A stretch of 64,000 nt of DNA from assembly GCA_963749115.1 (NCBI GenBank), contig CAVVLP010000010.1, positions 62,001 to 126,000 on the forward strand, given 5' to 3'. The notes beneath the pieces were generated by a model, which saw only the letters and a program-made list of their open reading frames with translations, was not told the origin of the DNA and did not search any database. Positions 9,139 to 19,717 of the stretch are shown here, in pieces; position 1 is the stretch's first letter; every line of letters begins with the position of its first letter. Made by a program: the position numbers and the translations under genes. This stretch comes from SZUA-36 sp963749115. GTDB taxonomy: Bacteria; Pseudomonadota; Gammaproteobacteria; Xanthomonadales; SZUA-36.

Positions 9139-10074
9139 TCAGTCAATCAGGAAAGGTTCCAGGTGCACTGGTATCACAACCCTCGATTCCGGTGAAATTT
9201 TGGCAACTGTCTTTTGGAACGGAATGAGCTTGCCTTCCACGCTCGCTTGCTGGGAAAAACTGTACGGCAGGTTATACCTATCCCAGTGGGTAGGTATGAT
9301 GATAGCTGGATTTCCGGTAACTTCTATGAGTCTTTCGTCATAATTGTACAGGCCCAGGCGGGAACCATTGACACCGGCCAGAAGTATGTCGGGATTTATG
9401 CCTTCCAGCTCTCTTTCAATAAAGTTCATTGAGCCCATCGTCATAATGCTGCGGTTGCCGAAGCGGGCCAAAAACATAAGCGAGCCGCCTTCAATAAATT
9501 GATTAATGCGCAGCGGCGCTGTTAGTTCAGTATTGCGATCATATCGCCTCGAATCGAAATAGTGTTTGTTATTGAGAGCGGAGTGAATCGAGGGAATAAC
9601 TCGAACTGAAAAATTCTCAAACTGATAATCCTCTCCACCACCCACGGCATATAACTGTTCGTCGGGAATGCCATAAGCCCGCAAAATAGTGATGGTGGTT
9701 TCTGAGCCAATGACCTTGGCGCCGGTTTTCTTTGCAATATACGGAACATCACCTAAATGATCGTAGTGCCCATGTTGCACCAAAATGAAATCGGCTTTGG
9801 TAATCAAGCTGTCAATCAGCCCGGTATCTGAAACCCCCGCTTCATCGCGAGCGTACTGGCGCCTGTCATCGTCAGGGTGATTGAAGTCGGTATATTGAAG
9901 GCGAGAAATATATGGGTCAACTAACACCGTGATGTCACTGTCGGAGATTATCCAACCAGCTGCACCCAAATACGTGAACTGCAAACCGGTTTTCTCGTCG
10001 ACTTGCTGGGCAAAAGTTTGCGAGGCCATTGTCAAAAGGCAAAATAGAGCAAGGTTTTGAATAATCGTTTTCAT
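9139..10074 (-). CDS. Exported metallo-beta-lactamase-fold hydrolase
   Basis: About 311 residues. The zinc-binding motif HGHYDHLGD (HxHxDH) follows a beta-strand containing LVDPYISR. Later conserved positions include IPSIHSA and a C-terminal IPTHWDRY. The overall pattern resembles the UlaG/L-ascorbate-lactonase-like branch of the MBL fold rather than antibiotic-hydrolysing enzymes. The start 10074 gives a clean signal peptide (MKTIIQNLALFCLLTMASQTFA) and has AAGGAA seven bases upstream. Periplasmic location is inferred from that peptide. First gene of a two-gene unit with the FG-GAP propeller; the substrate is unknown. Confidence 0.87.
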   Translation of the reverse strand: MKTIIQNLALFCLLTMASQTFAQQVDEKTGLQFTYLGAAGWIISDSDITVLVDPYISRLQYTDFNHPDDDRRQYARDEAGVSDTGLIDSLITKADFILVQHGHYDHLGDVPYIAKKTGAKVIGSETTITILRAYGIPDEQLYAVGGGEDYQFENFSVRVIPSIHSALNNKHYFDSRRYDRNTELTAPLRINQFIEGGSLMFLARFGNRSIMTMGSMNFIERELEGINPDILLAGVNGSRLGLYNYDERLIEVTGNPAIIIPTHWDRYNLPYSFSQQASVEGKLIPFQKTVAKISPESRVVIPVHLEPFLID

Positions 10075-10318
10075 TGGTATTTCCTTAAGTACTTCAAAAG
10101 CTAATTGGTCAGTCAGGCGGCCGGCGTACAAATGGCATACATTGCACTATCGAAATGTACTTTGCACACTGCATTAATCATGCGGTCGACATGAAATCCG
10201 ATAACGGTGCATATTGACCGATCTACATGCACATCGTCTACTCCAAACATGAATATTAGCTAGTGTTTATTTATTTACGTTACTATTCGAACATAAAAAT
10301 TAAGCAGAATTTATATAT

Positions 10319-11599
10319 ATGGCATTATCAATATTTGAAGAACTAAAACGACGCAATGTATTTAAGGCAACAACTGCCTATTTGGTACTTGCCTGGGTTG
10401 TGATTCAGGTCACTGCTGAAGCAGTGCCAGCACTGAGCTTGCCAGAGTGGGTTAATACTCTGGTGTTTTTTATGGGTGTCATGGGCCTACCCTTTGTCAT
10501 CTTGTTTTCATGGGCATTTGAGCTCACTCCTGACGGCATAAAAAAAGAAGCCGATGTCGACCGCTCAGATTCCATAGCCTCTAATACGGGTCAGAAATTA
10601 AATTAAGTCATAATCTTATTATTAGTTGTTGCCATTGGTTTAGTTTTGTTTGGCAAAAACACAGCGTATAACTCTCAACCATCTCAGGTTGCATCTGAAC
10701 CTTCCGGCCAAACATCAGCTACGAATGGCAATATAGCCTCAATAGCTGTTCTACCCTTTATAAATATATCGAATGATGCTGATCAGGAGTTTTTCTCCGA
10801 TGGTATTACCGAAGAGTTGCTTAATGTCTTGGCAAAAATTCCAAAGTTTGAAGTGGCATCCCGCACCTCGAGTTTCAAATACAAGAACACCCAAGAGACG
10901 ATTCCCGGCATTGCCAAGGATTTAAATGTTCGATACGTGGTCGAAGGCTCAGTTCGAAAGGCCGGTAAAACGATTCGAATAACCGCTCAGTTGATTGATT
11001 CAATCAATGACCGTCACCTATGGTCCGATACCTTTGATAGACCGTTAACCGCTGATAATATCTTTGTGATTCAGGATGAGATTTCACAAAATATTGTTGC
11101 GGCCTTGTCAAAAGAACTGGGTCTTGATGAAGTGATTCAGGTCCAAACTACGCACACCACTGATAACCTGAATGCCTATGAGTTATTTTTAAAAGCACGA
11201 GCTATTCAAGCAACACGACAGGGTTTAGATGAAGTAACAAAGTTACTGGACGAGGCGCTCGAGCAAGACCCAGAATATGCAGATGCACTGGCACTGGCTG
11301 CAGTAAATTATGGGCTCATGGCACTCTATGGCACTGAATTACCTTTCACTAGGGATGAACTCAAAGAAAAATCTAATGAATATGCGCATCGTGCAATAGA
11401 GTTGGACGAAAATTCAGCCAATGCCTATGCAGTACTTGGCTTAAACCTTCACCTTACAGATAGAGAAGTGGAGGCGCCTCAGTGGGCAAAAGCCTTTAGC
11501 TATTATGAAAAAGCCATCGCATTAAACCCTAAAAATCCCCAGGCACTGAATTGGCTATCCGTAGGTAAGATGACGCTTGGTTATTTTGACTATAGTTGA
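10319..11599 (+). pseudogene. TolB-like/TPR membrane protein, nonsense codon and truncated end
   Basis: N-terminal segment IFEELKRRNVFKATTAYLVLAWVVIQV with two hydrophobic helices, typical of a family with a TolB-like (FlgO-type) domain and C-terminal TPRs. The TolB-like domain follows (SIAVLPFINIS, FFSDGITEELLNVLAKIP, VVEGSVRKAGKTIRITAQLID), then TPR-like helices (DPEYADALALAAVNYGLM). An in-frame TAA at 10604-10606 sits where relatives usually have Tyr (GQKLN-stop-VIILLLVVAIGLVLFG), inside the linker to a third membrane helix. The frame resumes unchanged. The C-terminal TPR region stops early at 11599, shorter than relatives. It is AT-richer than the housekeeping genes. Likely a decayed regulator or assembly protein. 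Confidence 0.75.
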
Positions 11600-12114
11600 G
11601 TACGACATTACATCAATCAACAGGGAATTGTGCCTATACAACGTGTTGCCAATGACAACGTCGTGATTTGTGAGTCGCTTAACGGAAACTAAAATCCAGT
11701 ACAATTGCAGTTTCTTTTTAGGCCGCTCCTGGCTGCTACCTGCTATACGCCATGACAAGTGCCGAGGGGCCGGTGTTGCCCAGTAAGCTGCCGTAGGATT
11801 CGCGCAATTTCCATCAACGCTAATAGCCGGACCCGGCCAAGAGGAAACTTGCAACAAAGGCATCCAACCCTTGTATTACCGCATGGTAATGTTGCCACGG
11901 ACATGAATAGAACACATCAGGTACGGGGTTGAGACTCATTTCGTCATTTGTTCAACTCATCACCTATACTTACATATGCGGTATCAACCGCTATTTCATC
12001 GTCAGATTATTCATAAAAGTCCGCAAAAAAGAATCAAATAACCTCCCGATCCAGTAGCAGTTGTAGCCGCGATCAAATCTGGAATTCAATTGGCCAATTG
12101 AAGGAGGTAACAAC
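11600..12114. other. Intergenic stretch, no gene recognised
   Basis: 515 bases between the truncated TolB-like gene and the caspase-fold gene. A TPR continuation cannot be traced past 11600 in any frame. The last 17 bases hold the strong ribosome-binding site AAGGAGGT used by the next gene. No confident promoter or terminator. Confidence 0.4.
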
Positions 12115-13945
12115 ATGACAGACGACAGGCTTTCCATATCCTACAATTCCTCGGCAGATGGCATGCTTGCGGTGTACGAGGTTTTTCACAGCAAAGGAAC
12201 GCATGAGATCGCACGATCCACTGCAGATAATCTGGGCATCAAGGGCGAGATACAATCTCAGGAAGGTATCCATCTTCTGGCCGTTGGCCCGCAGCGTTTG
12301 GCCGTTTACGAAGAGACTGGGACGATTTGGTATAGCGACACCGAGAAGATTGACAATGAGACCTACGAGGCCGAGTTGCCATCGCGTAAAGAAGCAAAAA
12401 AGATGGCCACTGCATTCCTGCGCAAACACGGATGGCTGCCTGACAATTACGTGGCCGATAGCGTCGTAAAAGGTCAGAGCGAACGGATCGAGGGCCATGA
12501 CAAGCGAAAACGTACCGCGAGCGAAACCCATATCTGTGTGAATTTCCGGCCCCGAATCGGCGAGGTCGAAACCTATGGGCCGGGTGCTAAAATCAAGGTG
12601 TTTCTGGGCCACAAGGGCGAGGTGATTGGCCTATTCCGGGCTGACGCCGAGACAAAGCGTTATGCACGGTACCCGGCGGTACCGCAGGAAGAGGTTGAAA
12701 AGACGCTCACGCGCAAGCTGGGCCAAGCTCTGGACAAGTTTAAGCCCACTAGCGCACGGCTCATCTATCATGCTGAATCAAGCGTGAGCGCCACCAGATT
12801 TCTGCAACCGGCTTATTTGTTCGAGTTCGAGACCGAGGTCGAGAGCCGGAAATCCGGCGAGAAAGTGACTGTGCCCTTTGAAGTGCGGCCCATTCCCGCG
12901 ACACGCTTCGCACCAATTGTCGTCATCAATGCCGCGCGGCGCGATATGGAGATCGTGCGCGGGAAACGGCTGCAACTGCGTTGCGAGATTGAGGGTGGAA
13001 CGGAACCCTACGATATCCGCTGGCACAGCGACTTCGACGGTGAAATCGGGTCTGGCTCGGTGCTGGAGCGAGCCGAACTGTCGGTGGCACACCGCCAAGG
13101 TCGAATCATTCCGCACGTTATTTCGGTCACTGTGACGGACCGCAACGGAATGAGCGATGCCGACATGATCTGGGTAACCGTGAAGCCAAAAAGCGCAAAA
13201 GAGTCGCTACCGCCAAGAGATGGGGAAAAAGGACCGGACCCCTACGTGGGGGTCGAATGGTGCAACGTCTACGGTTCGCCCGGTCTGTCCAACATCAGTG
13301 GCACGGATGACAGTGCCAAAGGATTAGAGAACGGTATTGCGGCACTTCCGGGATGGTCCAGCCGGTTCGACTGGGGCGATGGCGCAGCCTGGGAGCAGGA
13401 TTTCAAGGTTACTGGCGCACCGGGCGGCGGCACCGACACGTTCTGGGCCGATAACGTGCATTTCGCCTTTTTTGCTGGACACGGCAGTTCGGGACGGTTC
13501 TGGTTCGGGTCAACGGTAGATGACCATGAGATGCGCGCGCAAGACGCCGAATGGGGTGATGGGCATCTGAACTGGATCGTGCTGCATGCCTGTCAGACAA
13601 TGCGAGCAAATTTTGAGTGGGATGTATGGTGTGACGCATTCAACGGCCTTCATCAGATGTTCGGATTCCACACCAATACTCAGGGCTCGACCCCGCCACT
13701 AGGAACGCGTTTTGCGCTGTGGAGCAGCTTCCGCATGTGGCCTTTGACCGATTCGATCTTCACATTGCGTGAGGCTTGGCGGATCGCCTGCCAGGAATGC
13801 TATGACGCCAGCCGCGAGTATTCCATGATCTATGCAGGGGAAAGCGGCACTGACACCGGCCAGCGACCACCTTGCCGGCTACGGGTTCGTAAGTGCCGAT
13901 CCGACCAATCCCAATTATTGGGTTTACTCAAGAGGCACATGCTGA
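12115..13945 (+). CDS. Caspase-fold (clan CD-like, DUF6345-type) protein with Ig-like domain, 3'-terminal frameshift
   Basis: About 610 residues; start ATG 12115, five bases after GGAGGTA. No signal peptide is seen. Residues 1-270 are an unrecognised alpha/beta region. About 275-365 form an Ig/PKD-like fold (VRGKRLQLRCEIEGG to ISVTVTDRNGMSDADMIWVTV). About 380-590 match a DUF6345-like domain. Two hydrophobic strands end in FFAGHGSSG (His456) and IVLHACQTM (Cys493), the His-Cys arrangement of caspase/gingipain-type peptidases. A net +1 base near 13862-13866 shifts the last 27 codons. The corrected end reads LAGYGFVSADPTNPNYW and stops at 13943-13945. No neighbour explains its role; peptidase activity is inferred. 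Confidence 0.75.
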
Positions 13946-14150
13946 CCAGATAGTCGCGCGCGGGGTTGTAGAATATAGGACAGGTCGAGAAGCTGGCCTG
14001 GGCCATGGCCATTACAGTGAAGCCCGGCGCAGGAAGCGCCATGCTGATCGGTGACACAAAACAACGAGTAGCAAGGGAGGCCGCGCAGCGGGCATCTGGC
14101 AGGGTGCACCTTCTTTTGGTTACTTTCCTTTGTGCAAGCAAAGTAGGGCT
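13946..14150. other. Intergenic segment with a CTTTGTGCAAGCAAAG palindrome
   Basis: No coding gene recognised. The imperfect palindrome CTTTGTGCAAGCAAAG at 14128-14143 recurs exactly at 29792-29807 beside the cassette remnant. In both places a GTGCACC lies a short way upstream, which suggests shared repeat ancestry. Confidence 0.4.
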
Positions 14151-14404
14151 GACAGGGGGCTCGGACCAATGTAACTAACTGATAATAAGTGATTATAGTT
14201 CGATAATTAGACTTTGATTGTTCTTAAACTGCCGTTTTTCTGGGAAAAATGAAGCGTTTAAGATTTCGGATATCGGCTTGCGGCAGTATTTGCTAAGAAC
14301 GGTGCTTACGCCCTCAAAAAGAAGGCTTTAAGCCTGAATATCCGTCAGATTGATCAATCAGCATTATCTACATCAACAGGTTGCGCTGGTCCGACCCCAC
14401 TCCC
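14151..14404. mobile_element. 254-bp non-autonomous element, copy 1
   Basis: Same length and about four base differences from 28374-28627, in direct orientation. The ends form an imperfect inverted repeat: GGGGGCTCGGACCA at the left and TGGTCCGACCCC at the right. Inside are further palindromes (TTCTTAAACTGCC with GGCAGTATTTGCTAAGAA). It carries no open frame of note. The flanking sequences of the two copies differ, so this is a dispersed mobile or REP-like unit. Here its right end abuts and truncates an IS110 transposase gene. Confidence 0.75.
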
Positions 14405-14857
14405 ATGGGCAGGTGCTTGCGCAGCTGGTTTCGCTGTTGCATGACTTTCTGACGCAGACAGCAGATCCCGATCCTGTTCCTGCTCTTCATCGGGTGGCTG
14501 CACAATGGTCAATAGGTCATTGGCATAAAACTGCGCCAGGTAGCCCGCATCTATGCGATCGGTCTTGATGGCCTTGCCACGCGGACTCGGAATACTGCTG
14601 GGAGAGACGATTTCACAATGAACACCGTTGGAAATCAGATCACGCTGCAGGCAATAGCCGACATAGGGTGCTTCGTAGCACAACTTGGTTTTAGGACCCT
14701 TGAAATGCCGTTCCATCCGGTCCAGTTGCTGTAACAGGCCTTTCAACGTGGGCCGGGACTTGAACTCAATGACTTCACCAGTTTCTTTGTTGAACGCTGC
14801 TCCGTGTTACTGGGTATCATCGACATCCAGGCCGATGTGGATTATATTTTGTTTCAT
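14405..14857 (-). pseudogene. IS110-family transposase remnant (N-terminal DEDD domain)
   Basis: Begins MKQNIIHIGLDVDDTQ at 14857, then TGEVIEFKSRPTLKGLLQQL, CYEAPYVGYCLQRDL and KAIKTDRIDAGYLAQFYAND. These are the D, E and D-D regions of the DEDD RuvC-like domain of IS110/IS1111 transposases. It is dead: TAA at 14807-14809 replaces the usual Tyr after DDTQ. A frame break near 14455 shifts DRDLL to RQKVMQQRNQLRKHL. The C-terminal serine domain is missing because the 254-bp element begins at 14404. IS110 C-terminal sequence is found separately at 24703-24907 on the other strand. Confidence 0.85.
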
Positions 14858-14974
14858 AGACGCCTCCGTTTTTGTCTCATGGTTTGAGCTTTTTAGCCTA
14901 CCATTTGAGGTATCCATCATTGATGGTAGCCCTCGGTTCAGCTAAGGACGGGGGCGTCTATATCTTCTTGTATC

Positions 14975-15202
14975 TTACTGACCGGACGTGTTAACCACCC
15001 ATATTTTTTCACGCGATCCGATCGCGAGCCTACTTCCGTCCGGTGTGAACACCGCACCGCTTGCACCGATAGCATAAGCCCTTTTGATCTCCAACCTGAT
15101 GCGGTCCGCTTCTATTTGTTCCTCGTCTTTGAACACATTGGCGCAACCGGTTACAAGCAGAAGAACTTCCAATCAGGTAACTGCGAAATAGACTCTCATC
15201 AT
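14975..15202 (-). pseudogene. Truncated lipoprotein with a beta-propeller-like fragment
   Basis: The frame starts at ATG 15202 (MMRVYFAVT), meets TGA at 15173-15175, and continues as LEVLLLVTGCANVFKDEEQ, a lipoprotein signal with a LVTGC lipobox. The rest includes GASGAVFTPDGSRLAIGSREKIWVVN, which resembles one blade of a WD40/TolB-like propeller, and then stops. It is probably the start of a longer lipoprotein cut off near the IS110 remnant. It lies 20 bases after another degenerate lipoprotein gene on the same strand. The family is not identified. Confidence 0.45.
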
Positions 15203-15222
15203 GTCATTTAACCAATAAAGCG

Positions 15223-15996
15223 TCACACATCAATTGAAGGGAAACGATCAACCGACGTGGGCGGTGGTTCTGTCAGTACCTTGCTGATTTGACGCGCAAG
15301 GTCTTCGATGCAGTAGTTCAGCTCCTGTTCGATTGTGGCACCATCGTCACTCATCCATTCATCGATTGGTCGCGAACGTGTATTACACAGGAATTTCCGT
15401 GTGGCATGATTGGGTCTTGATTTGTCGAGGTTCCACTCATACCGGGTTACGGCGGTTAGGGAAAACAAGAATTTTTTGTCCAAATCCCCTTCACAATCGA
15501 AGGCTATCCACCTCCGGGCTGATCCGGACATCAGCGATACCCGGTGGTGCGAGACTGGACGCAGGCATTTGTTCAGCCAGGGCAGTAGCGAGTTCCTGGT
15601 TCAGGCCGTGGGTCACCTGCAAGGCTTTGACATATGGGTAAGTTCGCGGCATCTTCACCGAAACGCCTGACATGCCTATCATTCCGCCAACCAGCGCTGT
15701 GACCGCCGATGGTTGCCGGGGCACTGGCGGCAAAGCAAATAGCGAAATAGGGTCCACAAAGCAAACTGCCGAAGAAACTCGCCGTCAGCCCACCAATCGC
15801 ACCTGCTGTTGCGCCAGTTGCGATGGATTGGCTTTTGACGGGATAGCTTCAGTCGAGAGTTTTGAATCGGGTGCAGTGATTTCTATATGTTCGAAACTTC
15901 GATAAGGTATGGAAGCGTTGTAAGCACAACCGCTCAGCAGGATGTCAACAGGAAACAGGCCAATAATTCTGTGTTACTGACCTGTCTCATTTTCAT
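15223..15996 (-). pseudogene. Degenerate lipoprotein gene of unknown function
   Basis: Several frames must be joined to read it. MKMRQVSNTELL leads to a lipobox DILLSGCAYNAS, then a glycine-rich segment (ATGAIGGLTASFFGSLL), LVGGMIGMSGVSVKMP, and a C-terminal part (DCEGDLDKKFLFSLTAVTRYEW through DLARQISKVLTEPPPTSVD). I count at least four breaks, near 15950, 15815, 15705 and 15507. The joined protein would be about 250 residues, secreted and lipid-anchored. It lies between a broken GDSL esterase and a second lipoprotein fragment on the same strand, suggesting a former operon. The family is not recognised. Confidence 0.4.
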
Positions 15997-16023
15997 GCCT
16001 GTCAGTTGCTTCTAGAGGGGATG

Positions 16024-16996
16024 TTAATGGCTCTCAATTGCCATTTCGGCTTGTTCAGCAATAATGCTGTGCCCTTTCCTGGTTGGGTGTTGAGCGTCCC
16101 AGAACAGATAACGCCCCCAGTTTGAACAGTATGCCTGTCCCTGGGTATCCGGAGTAATACAGGTCTCGTCGACGATATCCAGATCATATAGGCTCAGGGA
16201 TTGGCAACAATATCGTTCAAGACGCTGAATACATCCAGGCTGATGACATCCATACCAGGAAGTACAGACTGCATAAACGCCAGGTTACCTTCCAATGCCT
16301 GGTTGTATCCCACCGAAGCCAGGCTGATGTTTTGCAGGTAATACGCCTGAACAGGGGCGGGGAAGACTGAAACAAAATCCAGTACCAGGGGGGTTAAAGA
16401 AAAATTGGGCATATTGAGCACCAGGAAATGACGCGCCCCTGCCAAAGTAGAGCCGCTGAATTTGTGTAAAGGTGTTCAACAGGGCAGCACCCATGATGTC
16501 GCCCGGGTTTGGTGCGAATAGTGCATCGGCCACATCGTTGGAACCAATCCAGATGATATACAGCGCCTCACCCGGTGCCTGGTTATTTTCATCGGCAAGA
16601 AAGTTGTCTACCTGCGTGGTCAGATTAACCTCATTGAATACATCATCGAGCAACACGTCACGCGCTCTCGATCTGCCCACTGCATAATTTCTGAATTGCC
16701 CGGGGGATACCTCGGAAGGGTGACCACTTTTCGGGATGTGCAGGTTTTGGGTCAGCTTCTCGACCCAGGTTGAACCATTGGTAAAATGATGCCCACCTAT
16801 GGCGTAGGGTTCGCTGGGAACATTCTCCGTCTCATAAGGCTGCATCGACAATCCGCCAAACTGGGCAAAGTAGTTACCCGAATCTGACAAACTGTCGCCA
16901 AACACGATGGCTTCACTATAGCTGGCAGCTCTGGCACCAGGCCGCTACCAGCAAGCCAAAGCAGAAGATACCCGATTTAATTAATTTCTTATTCAT
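16024..16996 (-). pseudogene. GDSL/SGNH-family secreted esterase, three frame breaks
   Basis: An SGNH hydrolase: block I GDSLSDSGNYF (nucleophile Ser), block III IWIGSNDV (Asn) and block V FWDAQHPTRKGH (Asp and His) are all present. All catalytic residues survive. The signal peptide MNKKLIKSGIFCFGLLVAA leads into YSEAIVFGDS only after removing one base near 16938. Two further breaks lie near 16440 (+1, LYLAGARHFLVLNMPNF) and 16203 (one C lost, ANPLSLYDL). Joined length is about 323 residues, normal for secreted GDSL lipases/esterases. Start ATG 16996 follows AGGAGTG. It is divergent from the regulator at 17276. Confidence 0.8.
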
Positions 16997-17275
16997 ACTA
17001 GTTCACTCCTGTCAGATTGGCTTAAAGCGGTGGAAATCCAGTCCGCTGAAAGCAGCGTGGGCTCCTGCCGCTCGAATAACCTGATGAAGTCCAAATGGTT
17101 TACTGATTACTTCTTAGGAAAGCTTATGGGTGTAGACTGAGTGTACCCGTCGACTTAGCCGCATGACGGCTGTAACCCGCGTTGCGGCCAGGTCAGCAGG
17201 TTGTTGTATTTGCTTTGGCACAAGACCAGTAATATGCGTAACGCCGCTAACGTCAGGCCGGCGTGGGGATAAGCT

Positions 17276-19241
17276 GTGAATATCGACAGGCAACTGGGAT
17301 TTCAGTTAGGTGAATGGAAGGTTTATCCCGACCAGGGCCTGCTTGTAGGTGTTAATAGTCAGTCACACCTTGAACCCAAGGTGATGGAAGTGCTGATCTA
17401 CCTTGCCGAACGGCAGGACCAGGTCGTACGCCGTGACGACCTGATCAATGATGTCTGGCATGGGACGTTTGTAAGCGACGAAGTGCTTTCCCGGGCTATT
17501 TCCCTGCTGCGCACCTGCCTGGGTGATGACCGCATGACGCCCTACTATATTCAAACCCTGCCGAAAGTGGGTTATCGCCTGTTGATGGAAGTGACCCCTC
17601 TGGCGGTACCTGGATCAGAGCAAGAACCTGAATCCGGTTTATCACTCAAAGAAAACCGTGCTCTTAAACTGGTTCTCGCCATCGCCGCAGCGGTCATAAT
17701 TATTGTATCCATTTTATTCTGGTCGACAAACGAAACAGCGGTTGATCCACGGTCGCCGGCGGCTTTTGCAACCATCTCGGAATGGTTTGATTTTCTGGCA
17801 AAGGAAAAAGAAGGCGCGGAAGGCGTTACCTCCATCGCCGTACTGCCATTCGAAAACCTGAGCGAAAACGATGACAGCACCTATTTCAGTGAAGGTTTGG
17901 CCGATGAACTGACCATGTCATTGAGCAAGGTCAAGGGTCTGAAGGTTGTCGCAAGACGTTCTTCCTACAGCTTTAAGAACCGTATAGATGACGTGCCAAC
18001 CATTGGCAGGTTGTTGCATGCTGATGCAATTTTTGAAGGTACGATTCGCCGTGTTGGTGACCAGTTGCGAATCAATGCCCAATTATGTGCAGTCAGTGAC
18101 GGCTACCTGATGTGGTCCGGCTTGTTTGAACGCCATGTCAGTGATGTTTTTGATGTGCAGGAAGAAATAGCCACGGCTGTTATCGAGGCGATGCGTGAAC
18201 ACTTCGATGATGGCAGTTTGCAAACACCACTGATCAAGCCAGGCACCACCGGATATAGAGGCTTACCAGCTTTACCTGATGAGCGGGAATTTCCTGTGGA
18301 ACCTGCGTGGTAACGAACCGTTGCGACAAAGCATTGAACTTTACCGCCAGGCACTGGCTATCGATCCGACTTTCTCACGCGCTGCTATCGGTCTGGCCAA
18401 ATCACTGGTGCTCCTGCCTTTTTATTCCACCGAACCAATGGAACCGATGTTTCAACAAGCCCTGGAAGCATTGGCGGGGCATACGTTTACCGACCGGCGA
18501 GACCTTGGTGAGGTGGAGTCAATTCACGGGATTATTGCGTTTCACCGCTGGCAATGGATTAAATCGGAGGAGCACTTTCGCAAAGCATTGGAACTGGCAC
18601 CGGACAGCCCGAATATTTATATGTGGTATTCCCAACTACTGTCCTACGGTTGGCCGTAACCGCGATGGTCTGGAAGCCGCAATACGTGCCAGGGATCTCG
18701 ATGAAATCTCCCCGGTCGTCAATAACCGCCTGGCTATTGCCTATCTCTGGTCAAACGATAACCTCCGTGCCGCTGAACAGTTTGCGATTGCTGCTCAATT
18801 GGGTTTCAGAAATGTCATTAATTCCGGCGTACATGCTTTTCCTGCTGCGCCAACAACGTTTTAATGAAATCAAAGCCATTTTGGCCGCCTTTTATCAGAA
18901 CTCCCCCAACCCACCGCTCTGGTTAATTGAATCCGCAGACACCCTTTTTCGCCCCGGAAATCGCGATGAAGCACTGCAAAGGATCATACAGGCGAAACAG
19001 GAAGAGAGCTTTTCAATGCCGCCCATTGAGTTTGGATTATGGCTTCTGGTCGGTGGTGTTGATCAGGCTTATGAAACATTCAACACGATGCGGGAAATTG
19101 CTCCACATTACCTGCAAATGGAATTCATTTTTAGCGCGGAAGGTGCCGAATTCCGACAGGATTCACGTTTTAAACAAGCTTACTGAAGACATTGGTTTGC
19201 AGGAATACTGGGATATCTATGGCGGACCTGATACGGAATAA
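17276..19241 (+). pseudogene. CadC-like membrane regulator (wHTH + TolB-like + TPR), four frameshifts
   Basis: Residues 1-105 form an OmpR/CadC-type winged helix (LEPKVMEVLIYLAERQDQVV, ending IQTLPKVGYRLL). A single membrane helix follows near 125-145 (LKLVLAIAAAVIIIVSILFW), then a TolB-like domain (SIAVLPFENLSENDDSTYF, IFEGTIRRVGDQLRINAQL) and TPR repeats. One-component regulators of this kind bind DNA from the membrane. Four net +1 breaks fall near 18257, 18640, 18829 and 19178. The joined frame ends LQEYWDIYGGPDTE at 19241, about 654 residues. GTG 17276 follows GGGGAT. It is divergent from the GDSL esterase, its possible former target. All breaks lie in the C-terminal half. Confidence 0.8.
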
Positions 19242-19377
19242 CAATTTATAATCATGCACTTATGATGCTTTCATAAGCTCGGCTTAACAAATCTAAGAAA
19301 AAATCACCTATCCATCATGTGATTGCACATCTTTGTGCATAACCTGTCTCCCAGCTCTTAATCACCCGGGAGACAAA

Positions 19378-19509
19378 GTGAAGCTTCGCCATACATTAAT
19401 CCTGATTCCAGCGTGTTTCCTGCTGTTGCAAGCTTGTGCAGTCAAGCAGTTGGCCATTTCAAAACTGGGATGTCAGGGGACAGTTTACTTAATCCCCATG
19501 GGCTACTGA
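19378..19509 (+). pseudogene. Truncated small lipoprotein running into a REP palindrome
   Basis: GTG 19378 is preceded by GGGAGA. The first residues, KLRHTLILIPACFLLLQAC, are a classic lipoprotein signal with LLQAC lipobox. The frame then passes into the REP arm at 19476 and stops at 19507-19509 after 43 residues. The last dozen or so residues are therefore encoded by the repeat. The original gene was probably cut when the palindrome arrived. Nothing indicates its function. Confidence 0.4.
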
Positions 19510-19575
19510 AATTTCCGAATGTATGGTCGATCGGACTTTAGGCCTGGCGGGGCGGCAATTAAGTAAACTGTCCCC
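19476..19575. repeat. REP palindrome, copy A (arms separated by 63 bases)
   Basis: Left arm GGGGACAGTTTACTTAAT at 19476-19493 and right arm AATTAAGTAAACTGTCCCC at 19557-19575 are near-perfect inverted repeats, the same arms as copies B to E. The spacer (19494-19556) is unrelated to the short GGG loop of copies C-E. Confidence 0.85.
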
Positions 19576-19717
19576 CGGTTGCCCTATACCGTCGGCCGTT
19601 TCATAAAAGTGGGTTTAGCTGGAATTTTTCACACGCCCCGTGTCTAATCCATTCATGTCACCGGTCCGCTTTGCATGCGGCCATTTGCAAATTTGTAATC
19701 AATCAAGAGGTAGTCAC

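Noticed and set aside
11555..11863. Minus-strand open frame of 102 codons after the TolB-like gene
   Set aside because: No ribosome-binding site, low-complexity composition, no recognisable family.
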